From Streptomyces buecherae (GTDB lineage: Bacteria > Actinomycetota > Actinomycetes > Streptomycetales > Streptomycetaceae): a stretch of DNA of 64,000 bases. The stretch lies in NCBI RefSeq assembly GCF_014295035.1, contig NZ_CP060404.1:1964001-2028000 (forward strand). Reading direction: 5' to 3'. Position numbers and translations under genes: made by a program. The stretch's first letter is position 1. Every line of letters starts with the position of its first letter. The notes below the pieces were generated by a model that did not search any database, had not been told where the DNA came from, and saw only the letters and a program-made list of their open reading frames with translations. This document shows, piece after piece, positions 52,230 through 61,935 of this stretch.

Positions 52230-53275
52230 GGCGGTCTGCCTCTCGGTCGATGCGGCTGTGGCTCTGCTCGGGCCCCGTGGGCGCGCGGCCCACCGCACCG
52301 GGGCTCGGCCTCGGTATCGGGCCAAGGGGCCCGGCCAAAGGCTCGCGACGCGCGCGGACCGCTCCCGAACCAGCGGCCCGCGGCGCGCCGTGCCGGCGGC
52401 GCGGGCGCCCCGCGCGGAGGGGGACTCCTTACGGAACGGGCCACGCCGCCACGGAGATACGGCGCAGCCGCGGCGACGTCGGTTCCGGCCGTACGGGGGT
52501 TCAGGCCGAGGTACCCGGGGGCCGGCCCCCGGGGGGCGCGTGGGCTCGGTCGCCGCACCCGCCGCCAGGCGCCGTACGCCGCGCGCGACACCGACTCCAC
52601 CCCAGCGCCCGTGTGGCCTCGTGCTCCGTGCCCCCTTGCTCCCTGGTCGCTGCCCCGTGGTCGCCGCTCCGTGCCCCGTGCCCCGCGCTCCGTGCCCCGT
52701 GGTCGCCGCTCCGTGCCCCGTGCCCCGCGCTCCGTGCCCCGTGGTCGCCGCTCCGTGCCCCGTGCCCCGCGCTCCGTGCCCCGTGGTCGCCGCTCCGTGC
52801 CCCGCGCTCCGTGGTCGCCGCTCCGCGCCCCGTGCCCCGCGCTCCATGCCCCGCGCCCCGTGGTCGGCGCTACGCGCCCCGTGCCCCGTGCGATCGCCGC
52901 ACCGCGCTCCGTACCTCGTGCCCCGTGGTCGCCGCTCCGCGCCCCGCGCTCCGTGCCCCGCGCTCCGTGGTCGCCGCTCCGCGCCCCATAGCGTCATGCC
53001 GGGAGTTCAGCGCCCACGCCCCGCGCTCGCCGCCCCACGCCCCGTACGCCCCCTCCCCCGCCCCGTACGCGACAGCCGACGGGGGACCGGGGGCGCGGCG
53101 ACGGGGCGGTCCGCGGTGCCGTCCCGGTTTTCCTCGCCGATCAGTGGTAATGCCACCTGAGCATCGCGCGATCGGGGCGGGCCCCGTCCCGGCGCGCGCT
53201 CCCGTATCCGCACCGCGCACGTCATCAGCACACACCGTCAGCCGTTCCGCCCCACGAACCATCGGAGCCGCCGCC
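52230..53275. other. Divergent ROK/alpha-mannosidase region with higher-order repeats
   Basis: 1046 nt without a supportable gene. Positions 52620-52990 are built of heptamers of the GTGCCCC family with a 42-bp period. To the right, GTGGTAATGCCAC (about 53142-53154) is a small inverted repeat in the likely promoter zone of the mannosidase gene. Long open frames cross this region on both strands because of the repeat structure. Confidence 0.75.
52657..52990. repeat. 42-bp higher-order repeat of heptamers
   Basis: Four successive units begin with GTGGTCG at 52657, 52699, 52741 and 52783. Each unit is six heptamers of the GTGCCCC/GCGCTCC type. The fifth start at 52811 shows loss of two heptamers; later starts near 52860, 52925 and 52967 are more degenerate. 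Confidence 0.93.
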
Positions 53276-56200
53276 ATGCATGACGACCGCAGCATCGTCG
53301 AAGACCGTCTGCGCCGTGTCCTCACCGAGCGCGTCCGACCCGCCGTCTACGGCGCCACCGAACCGCTCACCCTCGGGCGGTGGGAGGTGCCCGGCGAACC
53401 GGTGCCGGTGGCCGAGGGGTTGGCCGCGGAGTACGGTCCGGCCGCCGTCGGGGACCGGTGGGGCCCGGCGTGGGGGACGACCTGGTTCAGGGTGACGGGG
53501 CGGGTGCCCTCGGCGTGGGCGGGCCGCACCGTCGAGGCCGTACTCGACCTCGGCTTCGACCGCCAACTCCCCGGCTTCCAGTGCGAGGGGCTGGTCTACC
53601 GGGCCGACGGGGAGGCCGTGAAGGCGCTCAACCCGCACAACGCCTGGGTGCGCGTCGGTGCCCCGGTCGAGGGCGGTGAGGAGGTCGAGTGGTACGTGGA
53701 GGCCGCGTCCAACCCGATCCTGGTCGGCCAGTCGCCGACCCGGGAGGGCGACCACCTCACCGCGAGCGACGAGCCGCTGTACCGGCTCACCCGGATGGAG
53801 CTCGCCGTCTTCGAGCCGGAGGTGTGGGAGCTGGTCCAGGACCTGGATGTGGTCGGCAGCCTGATGACGCAGCTCTCCACCGGCGACGCGCGCCGCTTCG
53901 AGCTGCTGCGCGCCGTCGAGCGCTGTCTCGACGCCCTGGACCTCGCCGACGTCCCCGGCACCGCTGCCCGGGCCCGGGGCGCGCTGGCGGGCGTGCTCGC
54001 CGCCCCGGCCAACGCCTCCGCGCACCGCGTCAGCGCCGTCGGACACGCCCACATCGACTCGGCGTGGCTGTGGCCGCTGCGCGAGACGGTGCGCAAGGTC
54101 GCCCGCACCTCGTCGAACGTGGTGCAGCTCATGGACGACCACCCCGAGTTCGTCTTCGCCATGTCGCAGGCCCAGCAGCTCGCGTGGATCAAGGAGCACC
54201 GGCCCGAGGTCTTCGCCAGGGTGAAGGAGAAGGTGGCCAGCGGCCAGTTCGTCCCGGTGGGCGGCATGTGGGTGGAGTCCGACACCAACATGGTGGGTGG
54301 CGAGGCGATGGCCCGCCAGTTCCTCTACGGCAAGAAGTTCTTCCTGGACGAGTTCGGCATCGAGACGAAGGAGGTGTGGCTACCGGACTCGTTCGGGTAC
54401 ACGGCGGCGATGCCCCAGTTGGTGAAGCTCTCGGGCTCCGACTGGTTCCTCACGCAGAAGATCTCCTGGAGCCGGACCAACAAGTTCCCGCACCACACCT
54501 TCTGGTGGGAGGGCATCGACGGAACCCGCGTCTTCACGCACTTCCCACCGATCGACACCTACAACTCCGACCTCGGTGGTGCCGAACTGGCCCACGCGGC
54601 CCGCAACTACCAGGAGAAGGGCCGCGGCACGCGGTCGCTGGCCCCGTTCGGCTGGGGTGACGGCGGTGGCGGCCCCACCCGCGAGATGCTGGCCCGCGCG
54701 CGGCGCCTCGGCGACCTGGAGGGCTCGCCCCGGGTGACGATCGAGCGCCCGTCGGCGTTCTTCGCGGCGGCGCGGGCCGAGTACCCCGACGCGCCGGTGT
54801 GGGCGGGCGAGCTGTACCTGGAGCTGCACCGCGGCACCTACACCTCGCAGGCCAAGACGAAGCAGGGCAACCGGCACAGCGAGTCGCTGCTGCGCGAGGC
54901 CGAGCTGTGGGCGGCCACCGCGGCCAGCACGGTGTCCGGCTTCTCCTACCCGTACGAGGAGTTGGAGCGCCTCTGGAAGACGGTGTTGCTGCACCAGTTC
55001 CACGACATCCTGCCCGGCTCGTCGATCGCCTGGGTGCACCGCGAGGCGCGCGAGACCTACGCCCGGGTGCGCGCCGAGTTGACGGAGCTGGTGTCCGCCG
55101 CGCAGGCGGCGTTGGCCGGTCCGGGCGAGGAGCCGGTCGTCTTCAACGCCGCGCCGCACGCCCGGCGCGGCGTCCCCGCCGGCGGCGCGGCCCTGGCCCC
55201 GCCGCCGGCGAGCGCCCCGGTCACGGCGGCCGAGCGGGACGGCGGCGGCTACGTGCTCACCAACGGGCTGCTGCGGGTCGAGGTCGACGAGCGTGGCCTC
55301 GTGGTCTCCGCGTACGACCTGACCGCCGGGCGCGAGGCCATCGCTCCCGGCCTGGCCGGGAACCTGCTCCAGATCCACCCGGACTTCCCGAACATGTGGG
55401 ACGCCTGGGACGTCGACCACTTCTACCGGCACAACGTGACCGACCTGGTCGACGTCGACGAGCTGGACCTGGCCGAGTCGACCGACGAGCGCGCGGTGGT
55501 CACGGTCGCGCGCTCCTTCGGCGACGCGGGCTCCACCGTCCGGCAGCGGCTCGCGTTGCGCGCCGGCGCCAAGGTGCTCGACATCGACACCGAGGTGGAC
55601 TGGCGGGATACGGAGAAGTTCCTCAAGGCGGCCTTCCCGCTGGACGTGAAGGCGGACCGGTCCGCGTCCGAGACGCAGTTCGGGCACGTGTACCGGGCCA
55701 CGCACACCAACACCTCGTGGGAGGCGGCCAAGTTCGAGATCTGCGCGCACCGTTGGGTGCAGGTCGAGGAGCCCGGCTGGGGCGCCGCCGTGGTCAACGA
55801 CTCGACGTACGGCCACGACGTCACCCGCGACGTGCGCGCGGACGGCGGGCAGACCACCACGGTGCGGCTCTCGCTGCTCCGTGCCCCGCGCTACCCCGAC
55901 CCGGAGACCGACCATGGCCACCACCGGCTGCGGTACGCCCTCGCGCCCGGCGCGACCGTGGCCGACGCGGTGCGCGAGGGGCACCGGATCAACCTCCCCG
56001 AGCGCACCGTCACCGGCGGCCGGGCCGTCGAACCGCTGGTCTCCGTCGCCGGCGACCAGGTGATCGTGGAGGCGGTCAAGCTCGCGGAGGACCGCGGCGG
56101 GGACATCGTGGTGCGGCTGTACGAGTCCGGCGGCGGCCGGGCCAGCACGACGCTGACCGCCTCCGTACCGGTCGCTGAGGTGGTCGAGACCGACCTGCTG

Positions 56201-56311
56201 GAGCGTCCGTTGGCCGACGCCCCGAAGCGCGCGTTCTCGCCCGAGGGCGCGCTGGAGCTGATCCTGCGCCCGTTCCAGATCCTGACCCTGCGGCTGACCC
56301 CACGCGGCTGA
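53276..56311 (+). CDS. Alpha-mannosidase, glycoside hydrolase family 38
   Basis: 1011 residues. It releases mannose from alpha-linked mannosides by a retaining mechanism. The zinc-binding HAHIDSAWLWPLRET (about 258) opens the catalytic domain; the nucleophile Asp lies in VWLPDSFGYTAAMPQL (about 368), and HQFHDILPGSSI (about 575) gives another metal ligand. The middle domain and C-terminal beta-sandwich (FNAAPHARRG, QTTTVRLSLLRAPRYPD) complete the family. No signal peptide, so cytoplasmic. ATG at 53276 has GGAG 9 nt upstream. The divergent ROK kinase could phosphorylate a released sugar. Confidence 0.94.
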   Translation: MHDDRSIVEDRLRRVLTERVRPAVYGATEPLTLGRWEVPGEPVPVAEGLAAEYGPAAVGDRWGPAWGTTWFRVTGRVPSAWAGRTVEAVLDLGFDRQLPGFQCEGLVYRADGEAVKALNPHNAWVRVGAPVEGGEEVEWYVEAASNPILVGQSPTREGDHLTASDEPLYRLTRMELAVFEPEVWELVQDLDVVGSLMTQLSTGDARRFELLRAVERCLDALDLADVPGTAARARGALAGVLAAPANASAHRVSAVGHAHIDSAWLWPLRETVRKVARTSSNVVQLMDDHPEFVFAMSQAQQLAWIKEHRPEVFARVKEKVASGQFVPVGGMWVESDTNMVGGEAMARQFLYGKKFFLDEFGIETKEVWLPDSFGYTAAMPQLVKLSGSDWFLTQKISWSRTNKFPHHTFWWEGIDGTRVFTHFPPIDTYNSDLGGAELAHAARNYQEKGRGTRSLAPFGWGDGGGGPTREMLARARRLGDLEGSPRVTIERPSAFFAAARAEYPDAPVWAGELYLELHRGTYTSQAKTKQGNRHSESLLREAELWAATAASTVSGFSYPYEELERLWKTVLLHQFHDILPGSSIAWVHREARETYARVRAELTELVSAAQAALAGPGEEPVVFNAAPHARRGVPAGGAALAPPPASAPVTAAERDGGGYVLTNGLLRVEVDERGLVVSAYDLTAGREAIAPGLAGNLLQIHPDFPNMWDAWDVDHFYRHNVTDLVDVDELDLAESTDERAVVTVARSFGDAGSTVRQRLALRAGAKVLDIDTEVDWRDTEKFLKAAFPLDVKADRSASETQFGHVYRATHTNTSWEAAKFEICAHRWVQVEEPGWGAAVVNDSTYGHDVTRDVRADGGQTTTVRLSLLRAPRYPDPETDHGHHRLRYALAPGATVADAVREGHRINLPERTVTGGRAVEPLVSVAGDQVIVEAVKLAEDRGGDIVVRLYESGGGRASTTLTASVPVAEVVETDLLERPLADAPKRAFSPEGALELILRPFQILTLRLTPRG

Positions 56312-56321
56312 GTCGCGCCCC

Positions 56322-56361
56322 GCGCACGGCGCCCCGTACTCACCCCTGGGGCGCCGTGCGC
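56322..56361. terminator. Convergent terminator overlapping the gluK 3' end
   Basis: GCGCACGGCGCCCC and GGGGCGCCGTGCGC form a perfect 14-bp stem with a 12-nt loop. The right arm lies inside the last codons of the histidine kinase gene. Confidence 0.85.
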
Positions 56362-57755
56362 GGCACGGCGATGGTCACCCGCAGGCCGCGTGGCTTGTTC
56401 GGGGCGTACGCGATCGTGGACCCGCCCGCGGCCAGCAGGGCGCGGCTGATGGACAGGCCGAGGCCGGAGCCGGAGACGTTCTGGTGCCGGTTGCTGCGCC
56501 AGAAGCGGTCGCCGACGCGCTCCAGCTCCTCCTCGGTCAGGCCGGGGCCGCCGTCCGCGATGGTGATCCGCACCGTCTCACCGGTCGTGCGCACGTCCAC
56601 GACCACCCGCTCGCCCTCCGGCGTGAACTTCAGCGCGTTGTCGATCACGGCGTCCAACGCGCTGGAGAGCGCCACCGGGTCGGCCCACGCGGTGGCCCCG
56701 CCCGGGCCCACGTAGTCGAGCGTGACGCCCGCGCGGTCGGCGAGAGGGCGCCAGGCGCCGACCCGTTCCTCCGTGACCTCGGCGATGTCGCTGAGGCGCA
56801 GGTCGGCGGCGGCGTGTTCGGCCAGGGCCAGGGCGAGCAGGTCGTCGAGGACCTGGGTCAGCCGCCTGCCCTCGGCGCGGACGGAGGCGACCTCCTCGTT
56901 CCCCTCGGGCAGCTCCAGGGCCAGCAGCTCGATCCGCAGGAGCAGCGCGGAGAGCGGGTTACGGAGCTGGTGCGAGGCGTCGGCGACGAACGCCCGCTGC
57001 TGTTCGAGCACGTCCACCACGTGGTCGGCCATCTCGTTGAACGAGCGGGCCAGCCGGCGCAGTTCGGGCGGGCCGCCCGAGGCGGCGACCCGGGAGGCCA
57101 GCCGCCCCGTGGCGATGTCGTGCGTGGCGGCGTCGAGTACGCGTACGGGGCGCAGCACCCAGCCGGTCAGGCGCACCGCGGCGGCGACGGCGAGCAGCAT
57201 CGCCGCCGCTTCGCCCGCGGCGATCAGCAGCCAGCCGCGCACGACGCGCGAGCGCATCTGGTCGGTGGGCGAGTCGGTGACGACCACCGCCACCACGTCG
57301 CCGTCGCGCACCACGGGTGAGGCGACCGCGAGGCGGCCTCGTTCCCAGGGCCAGACCTGTTCCGGGTCGTGGCTGCGGCGGCCGGCGAGCGCCTCCATGA
57401 AGGCCCGCCACGGCTCGCTGTGCTCGGTCAGCGACCAGCCGGCGGGGGCCGATCCCATCGGCTCGCCGTCGCGGTAGAAGACGCCGACCTGGATGCCGTA
57501 CAGCTCGTGGTAGCGGGTCAGTTCCACCTGCAGCGTGGCCTGCCGCTCGTCGCCCTCCTGGGGGTAGGCCGGGCTCGCCACCGGCCGCGTCGTGACGTAC
57601 TGGGCCAGGGCCGCGAACCGCGCCGTGTCGTCGATCCGGTCCACGACCACGCGCTGCTGCTCCGCCGCCGCCAGGCTCGCGCCGAGCGGGAGCCCGAGGG
57701 CCAGCAGCACGCCCGCCATCAGGACGATCAGCAGCGGGAGGAGTCGAGTGCGCAC
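56340..57755 (-). CDS. gluK: Sensor histidine kinase GluK
   Basis: 471 residues. Two membrane segments (about 4-30 and 170-195) enclose an extracellular sensor of about 140 residues. A HAMP linker follows, then the phospho-acceptor box FVADASHQLRNPLSALLL (His about 258) and the HATPase domain with DNALKFTPEG, ADGGPGLTEEE and GSGLGLSISRALL. By position next to gluABCD it corresponds to GluK of S. coelicolor, reported to sense glutamate together with GluR. It starts 26 nt after gluR. The identification rests on synteny; the sensor ligand cannot be read from sequence. Confidence 0.85.
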   Translation of the reverse strand: MRTRLLPLLIVLMAGVLLALGLPLGASLAAAEQQRVVVDRIDDTARFAALAQYVTTRPVASPAYPQEGDERQATLQVELTRYHELYGIQVGVFYRDGEPMGSAPAGWSLTEHSEPWRAFMEALAGRRSHDPEQVWPWERGRLAVASPVVRDGDVVAVVVTDSPTDQMRSRVVRGWLLIAAGEAAAMLLAVAAAVRLTGWVLRPVRVLDAATHDIATGRLASRVAASGGPPELRRLARSFNEMADHVVDVLEQQRAFVADASHQLRNPLSALLLRIELLALELPEGNEEVASVRAEGRRLTQVLDDLLALALAEHAAADLRLSDIAEVTEERVGAWRPLADRAGVTLDYVGPGGATAWADPVALSSALDAVIDNALKFTPEGERVVVDVRTTGETVRITIADGGPGLTEEELERVGDRFWRSNRHQNVSGSGLGLSISRALLAAGGSTIAYAPNKPRGLRVTIAVPRTAPQG

Positions 57756-57781
57756 GATGCTCCCAGGGACGGGGTCGCCGC

Positions 57782-58486
57782 TCAGGCGGCCGGGGCGACG
57801 AGACGGTAGCCGACGCCGCGCACCGTCTCGATCAGCGCGGGCATCCGCAGCTTCGAGCGGAGCGAGGCCACGTGCACCTCAAGGGTGCGGCCGGTCCCCT
57901 CCCAACTCGTACGCCACACGTCACTGATGATCTGCTCGCGGCGGAAGACCACGCCCGGCCGCTTGGCGAGCAGGGCCAGCAGGTCGAACTCCTTGCGGGT
58001 GAGCGAGACGACGGCGCCGTCCACGCGGACCTGGCGGGTGGACAGCTCGATGCTGACGGGGCCGATCAGCAGCGGCCCCGTGGACTCGTCGGGGTGCTCG
58101 TCGGCCGCACCGTCGGCGGGCACGGTGCGCCGGCTGACGGCGTGGATGCGGGCGAGCAGTTCCATCGGGTCGTACGGCTTGACGACGTAGTCGTCGGCGC
58201 CCAGGTTGAGCCCGTGGATGCGGGAGCGCACGTCGGCGCGCGCCGTCACCATGATCACGGGCGTGCTGGTGAGCTTGCGGATACGCCCGCACACCTCGAA
58301 CCCGTCCTGATCGGGCAGCCCGAGGTCGAGCAGGACCACGCTGAACGGGTCGCTCTCCCCCGGCAGCAGGGCTCGCAGCGCCTCCTCCCCGTTGCGGGCG
58401 TGCGTGACCTGGAAGCCGTGCCGGGCCAGCACCGCGGACAGCGCGGCGGCCACGTGGTTGTCGTCCTCGACCAGCAGCAGTCTCAT
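57782..58486 (-). CDS. gluR: Response regulator GluR (OmpR type)
   Basis: 234 residues. The receiver domain has acidic pocket EDD (7-9), phospho-acceptor Asp 54 in VVLLDLGLPDQDG, Thr in VTARAD and Lys in DDYVVKPYDPMELLA. A winged-helix output domain (about 140-230: SLTRKEFDLLALLAKRPGVV, GRTLEVHVASLRSKL) binds DNA. ATG at 58486 follows GGAGGG by 8 nt. Divergent from gluABCD across 964 nt; in S. coelicolor GluR activates that operon, as I recall. Confidence 0.88.
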   Translation of the reverse strand: MRLLLVEDDNHVAAALSAVLARHGFQVTHARNGEEALRALLPGESDPFSVVLLDLGLPDQDGFEVCGRIRKLTSTPVIMVTARADVRSRIHGLNLGADDYVVKPYDPMELLARIHAVSRRTVPADGAADEHPDESTGPLLIGPVSIELSTRQVRVDGAVVSLTRKEFDLLALLAKRPGVVFRREQIISDVWRTSWEGTGRTLEVHVASLRSKLRMPALIETVRGVGYRLVAPAA

Positions 58487-59450
58487 CAGCCCCGCCCTCC
58501 CTCGGTGGTGCTCCCTCACGCGCCCCGACTCCGCTCCGGACGCGCGCCCCTCGTGCCCGCCGGGCGCCGGGTCCCGCACGGCGTTCCCGGGGGCGCCGCC
58601 GGCCCGGGGCGCGGGGCCCGTCCGCAGCGCCGCCAAGGGCGCCCCGCCTCCACCCGCGCGTCCCACCGCGCCGTGCCCCGCGTGCGCCACTGCCTGCTCC
58701 GTACGCTCGTGTGTTCCCGGTGCTCCGCGCAGCGTGCTCCGTCTCGGCGAGGCCACCACGCCGCGCCCCCACGGCACCGTGCCACGCCCGTCCCGCTCCA
58801 TGCCCGGGGGCCCGTGCCCCCGTGTCCCGCGCCCCGTACGGCGTGTCTCGCGCCCTGCGCCCGCCCCGTGCCCCGTGTCGGAGCGCGACCCGGTCCCCCG
58901 TGGCGGCGGCGCGCTCCGCGCGACCGAGGCCGCGCGCTCCGTACCGCCGCCGGCCCGGGCCGGCCGCGCCCCGTGGCGGGTGGACGGGCGCGCGAGGACG
59001 CGGGACGCGCCGGCGCTTCGGGGCCTTTCTCGCTCCGTACTTCGCAACGCGCGAGCCCTGGCCGGCCGGCGCCGCCCCGGCCCCCGCCCGCGCCGGTGCG
59101 TGCCGGGGCGCGGATCGCTCACCTGGTGTGTTCCCTCGCTGTTCCTCGCGCCGACCCGCGCCGTTCGTCGGCGCCAGGCAGCGTGTCCCCCCACCGGGGC
59201 CACAGGCATGAACGCCGATACCCGCGGGGCGCGTCAAGGGAATGCGACCACCCAGTTGTTTCCGTTACGTAGCCGGTATGGGCATCGCGTTGTTTCCCGG
59301 ACCGTACGGCGATCATGCTCCGCGCCCCGTTCACGCAGAGTGTCGCTTTGCGGCCGGATCGTTATGCTCAATTTCAGCTCAGATGTAATGACGCTGGTCG
59401 TGGCGGCTCATTAGGGTCCTCCCAACCGAGGAGGACGGAGCGAGACGCCG
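58487..59450. other. Divergent gluR-gluA regulatory region
   Basis: 964 nt with no supportable gene. The left two thirds are extremely G+C-rich with scattered GCCCCGT-type heptamers (for example about 58670-58690 and 58825-58880). The right third (from about 59225) is less G+C-rich and should carry the gluA promoter and GluR sites; a 9-bp direct repeat is noted there. Confidence 0.7.
59255..59297 (+). promoter_or_regulatory. Direct repeat, candidate GluR binding region
   Basis: GTTGTTTCC occurs at 59255-59263 and 59289-59297, 34 bp apart on the same strand, about 155-195 nt before gluA. OmpR-type regulators bind such direct repeats. Confidence 0.4.
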
Positions 59451-60227
<777 letters not shown>

Positions 60228-60262
60228 CCGCCCCCCGCTCGACGACGTAAAGGACATTCACC

Positions 60263-61165
60263 ATGAAGCTCCGCAGGACTGCAGCGGCGGCGGCCGTCGT
60301 ACTGGCCATGGCCGTGACGGCGACGGCGTGTGGCAAGGAGGGCAGCCCGGACGACGACAAGAAGGACAAGGACGCCCCGAAGCTCTCCTACGAGGTCAAC
60401 ACCGCGGCGGACGTCAAGGACTCGCCGGTCTGGTCGAAGGCCAAGGGCAAGACGATCAAGATCGGCACCAAGGCCGACCAGCCGAATCTCGGCTACGAGG
60501 ACCCGAGCACCAAGGAGCGCTCCGGCTTCGACGTCGAGATCGCCCGCATGATCGCCGCCGAACTCGGCTTCGACGAGAAGCACATCGAGTGGAAGACGGT
60601 GCCGACCGAGGCCCGCGAGACGCAGCTCTCCAGCGGTGGCGTCGACTTCTACGTCGGCACGTACACGATCAACGACGAGCGCAAGAAGCAGGTCGACTTC
60701 GGCGGCCCGTACTACCTCGCCGGCCAGGACCTGCTGGTCGACAAGGACAGCGACATCAAGACCCCGGAGGACATCAAGGGCAAGAAGGTCTGCTCCGTCA
60801 CCGGCTCCACGCCGCTGAAGCGGATCAAGGAGAAGAAGTACGGGGTCGCCAAGGCCAAGGCGCAGCAGGGTTACCAACTGTGCGTGCAGGACCTGAACAA
60901 CGGTCAGGTGGACGCGGTCACCACGGACGACACGATCCTCAAGGGCTACGCGGCCCAGAACGACGGGCTGCGGGTGCTCGGCAAGCCGTTCTCGGAGGAG
61001 CCGTACGGCGTCGGCCTCAAGAAGGGCGACAAGGCGCTGCGCGACGCGATCAACGACGCCATCGAGACGCACCAGAAGAACGGCAACTGGAAGAAGGCGT
61101 ACGACGCCACGCTCGGCAAGTCCGGCATCCCGGCCCCGACGCCGCCGAAGGTCGACCGCTACTGA
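60263..61165 (+). CDS. gluB: Glutamate-binding lipoprotein
   Basis: 300 residues. Signal peptide with lipobox TATAC (Cys 23), then a charged linker and a type II periplasmic-binding fold of the SBP_3 family (IKIGTKADQPNLGYED, FDVEIARMIAAELGFDEKHI in part, VDFYVGTYTINDERKKQVDF, VCSVTGSTPLKRI). It is anchored outside the membrane and hands glutamate to GluC/GluD. 35 nt after gluA. A stem in the gap to gluC may raise gluB over permease expression, as is usual in such operons. Confidence 0.94.
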   Translation: MKLRRTAAAAAVVLAMAVTATACGKEGSPDDDKKDKDAPKLSYEVNTAADVKDSPVWSKAKGKTIKIGTKADQPNLGYEDPSTKERSGFDVEIARMIAAELGFDEKHIEWKTVPTEARETQLSSGGVDFYVGTYTINDERKKQVDFGGPYYLAGQDLLVDKDSDIKTPEDIKGKKVCSVTGSTPLKRIKEKKYGVAKAKAQQGYQLCVQDLNNGQVDAVTTDDTILKGYAAQNDGLRVLGKPFSEEPYGVGLKKGDKALRDAINDAIETHQKNGNWKKAYDATLGKSGIPAPTPPKVDRY

Positions 61166-61218
61166 GCCGCCGCCACGACGGCTGACGCCTGAGCGGCCGG
61201 GCGTCCACGGCGCGGCCC

Positions 61219-61235
61219 GGGCCCCGTGAGGGCCC
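61219..61235 (+). terminator. Stem between gluB and gluC, possible attenuator
   Basis: GGGCCC-CGTGA-GGGCCC. It lies in a G+C-rich 119-nt gap within the operon and may cause partial termination. Confidence 0.5.
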
Positions 61236-61284
61236 ACCCGCCGCGGGCGCCCCCGGCCGCCGTGCTCACCACCGGAGACTTGAC

Positions 61285-61935
61285 TTGAACGTACTGACGG
61301 ACAACTTCGCGGCATTCCGCGACGGCTTCCTCAAGACCGTCGAACTGACCGCTTACAGCTCGCTGTTGGCCCTCGTGCTCGGCATCCTGATCGCGGGCTT
61401 CCGGGTGTCTCCGGTGCCCGCGCTGCGGGTCTTCGGCACCGTATGGGTAACGCTGCTGCGCAACACGCCCCTGGTGCTCCTGTTCCTCATCGTCACGCTG
61501 GGCCTGCCCGCGCTCGGACTCAAGGGCTGGGACTCCTTCTGGCTCGCGGTCATGGCCCTCGGCTGCTACACGTCGGCCTTCATCTGCGAGGCCGTCCGCT
61601 CCGGCATCAACACGGTGCCGGTCGGGCAGGCCGAGGCGGCGCGCAGCATCGGCATGACCTTCACGCAGACGCTGAGCCAGATCGTGCTGCCGCAGGCCGC
61701 GCGCACGGCGATACCCCCGGTCGGGAGCCTGATCATCGCCCTCACCAAGAACTCCGCCATCGCCTCCGGCTTCGACGTCATGGAGCTCGGAGCGCTGCAG
61801 AAGCAGCTCAACGCGGACGCGGGCTACGACATCCTGGTGATCTTCCTCTGGATCGCGGTCTGCTACCTGATCATCACACTGACCCTCAGCGGCCTGTTCC
61901 GGCTGCTGGAGAACCGGCTGGCGGTGGCCCGATGA
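61285..61935 (+). CDS. gluC: Glutamate ABC transporter permease GluC
   Basis: 216 residues, HisM type, about five membrane spans. The cytoplasmic coupling loop EAARSIGMTFTQTLSQIVLP (about 113-132) contacts the ATPase. The segment ELTAYSSLLALVLGILIAGF opens the first span. TTG start at 61285, with GGAG 8 nt upstream; there is no better ATG or GTG nearby. Its last codons overlap gluD by ATGA. Confidence 0.93.
   Translation: MNVLTDNFAAFRDGFLKTVELTAYSSLLALVLGILIAGFRVSPVPALRVFGTVWVTLLRNTPLVLLFLIVTLGLPALGLKGWDSFWLAVMALGCYTSAFICEAVRSGINTVPVGQAEAARSIGMTFTQTLSQIVLPQAARTAIPPVGSLIIALTKNSAIASGFDVMELGALQKQLNADAGYDILVIFLWIAVCYLIITLTLSGLFRLLENRLAVAR

Noticed and set aside
52230..52997. Open frame extension upstream of the ROK gene
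   Set aside because: Same cause: repeat-derived arginine/glycine-rich translation with no family likeness. The ATG at 52229 has its own ribosome binding site.
52211..53275. Long open frame running in front of the alpha-mannosidase start
   Set aside because: It crosses the heptamer repeats, which keep all frames open, and has no ribosome binding site; GH38 homology begins near 53276.
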